The notes beneath the pieces are model-generated. The model was not told the DNA's origin, searched no databases, and saw nothing but the letters and a program-made list of their open reading frames with translations. Positions 6,124 to 6,550 of a stretch of 6,550 nt of DNA are shown here, piece after piece. Each line of letters begins with the position of its first letter. The first letter of the stretch is position 1. Position numbers and translations under genes: made by a program. Source of the stretch: Treponema sp. (GTDB lineage: Bacteria; Spirochaetota; Spirochaetia; Treponematales; Breznakiellaceae); the NCBI GenBank assembly GCA_009780595.1, contig WQZT01000096.1, forward strand, positions 1 through 6,550, in the 5' to 3' direction.

Positions 6124-6550
6124 CTACGTGCCTGCGCTGTTGCTGGTCATAAACGCGTTGATCTCCGCCTCGCAGGAGCGCATGGCGAGAATCGTTTGCT
6201 CGATGAGTTTGTCCAGTTCCCAGCCGAGTTCGGCAGCTCCCTTTTCGATAACGTCGCGGTTGCAACCAGCGGCAAAATTGAGCGTCTTAAACTTCTTTTT
6301 TACCGATTTTACTTCCATATCCATAACGCTCTTTGACGGTCTGATGATCGCCGCAGCCCAAATAAGCCCTGTCAGTTCATCCGCCGCAAACAGCATTTTT
6401 TCCATACGGTGTTCAGGTTTTTCGCTGGCGGCAGTCAGCCCCCAACCGTGGCAACACACCGCGTGAATCAGCGCCTCGCTCGCGCCGCCGATCTGCAACA
6501 GTTCCCGTGCCTTGACGCAATGCTCCGCCGGGAATTGCCCGAAGTCAATG
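6124..6550 (-). CDS. HD-domain hydrolase (N terminus cut by window edge)
   Basis: The minus-strand frame is open from the right edge to the TAG at 6126-6124, giving 141 visible residues. The sequence matches small stand-alone HD-superfamily predicted metal-dependent phosphohydrolases. Visible features are IDFGQFPAEH at the start, CCHGWG (residues 32-37), a conserved LFAADELTGLIWA (53-65) with the metal-ligand-type aspartate D57, IIRPSKSVMDMEVKSVKKKFK (69-88) and FAAGCNRDVIEKGAAELG (92-109). The HD dyad itself would lie just off the edge: family members read LHDID at this point and the base before the first full codon fits the end of an Asp codon. Complete members have about 185-195 residues, so around 50 are missing. 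Substrate unknown. A TTG at 6498 could be taken as a start, but the family similarity clearly continues upstream of it. It converges on the tRNA gene, ending 13 bases from it. Confidence 0.88.
   Translation of the reverse strand, partial: IDFGQFPAEHCVKARELLQIGGASEALIHAVCCHGWGLTAASEKPEHRMEKMLFAADELTGLIWAAAIIRPSKSVMDMEVKSVKKKFKTLNFAAGCNRDVIEKGAAELGWELDKLIEQTILAMRSCEAEINAFMTSNSAGT

Noticed and set aside
5864..6265. Minus-strand ORF of 133 codons spanning the tRNA
   Set aside because: It crosses the complete tRNA-Leu gene and its promoter and overlaps the hydrolase in another frame, with no family resemblance.

Overview
The window looks like a bacterial chromosome segment, most likely from a spirochaete of the Treponema group. 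The main reason is that both phenylalanyl-tRNA synthetase subunits (PheS, PheT) are of the archaeal/eukaryotic type, which among bacteria is a known hallmark of spirochaetes. The mixed base composition and the neighbouring families (a COG1373-type AAA ATPase, a YeiH-type exporter, an HD hydrolase) fit but do not prove this. The genus is an inference.

Layout from left to right: (1) bases 1-3295, minus strand: a pheS-pheT operon, with pheT downstream of pheS, overlapping it by 8 bases and cut by the left edge. (2) Bases 3296-3496: a divergent intergenic region. It holds a strong sigma70-like promoter on the plus strand, followed by a regular array of three 16-bp palindromes and a fourth half unit at exactly 22-bp spacing. 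The array ends at the ribosome binding site of the next gene. (3) Bases 3497-4699, plus: an AAA ATPase with a winged-helix-like middle region and a C-terminal nuclease-like (DUF4143) region. (4) Bases 4803-5852, plus: a YeiH/UPF0324 membrane exporter with its own promoter and ribosome binding site. (5) Bases 6028-6110, plus: tRNA-Leu(UAA) with a clear promoter. (6) Bases 6124-6550, minus: an HD-type hydrolase, convergent with the tRNA and cut at its N terminus by the right edge.

The genes do not form one pathway. PheST and tRNA-Leu are translation housekeeping. The exporter and HD hydrolase are ordinary stand-alone genes. The ATPase with its palindrome array looks like an accessory unit between housekeeping genes, and it is the most interesting part of the window. 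A promoter, an operator-like array starting at the predicted transcription start, a possible 11-bp leader stem ending at the ribosome binding site, and an ATPase with a DNA-binding-like domain together suggest a self-regulated module. No stretch longer than 300 bases lacks a gene.
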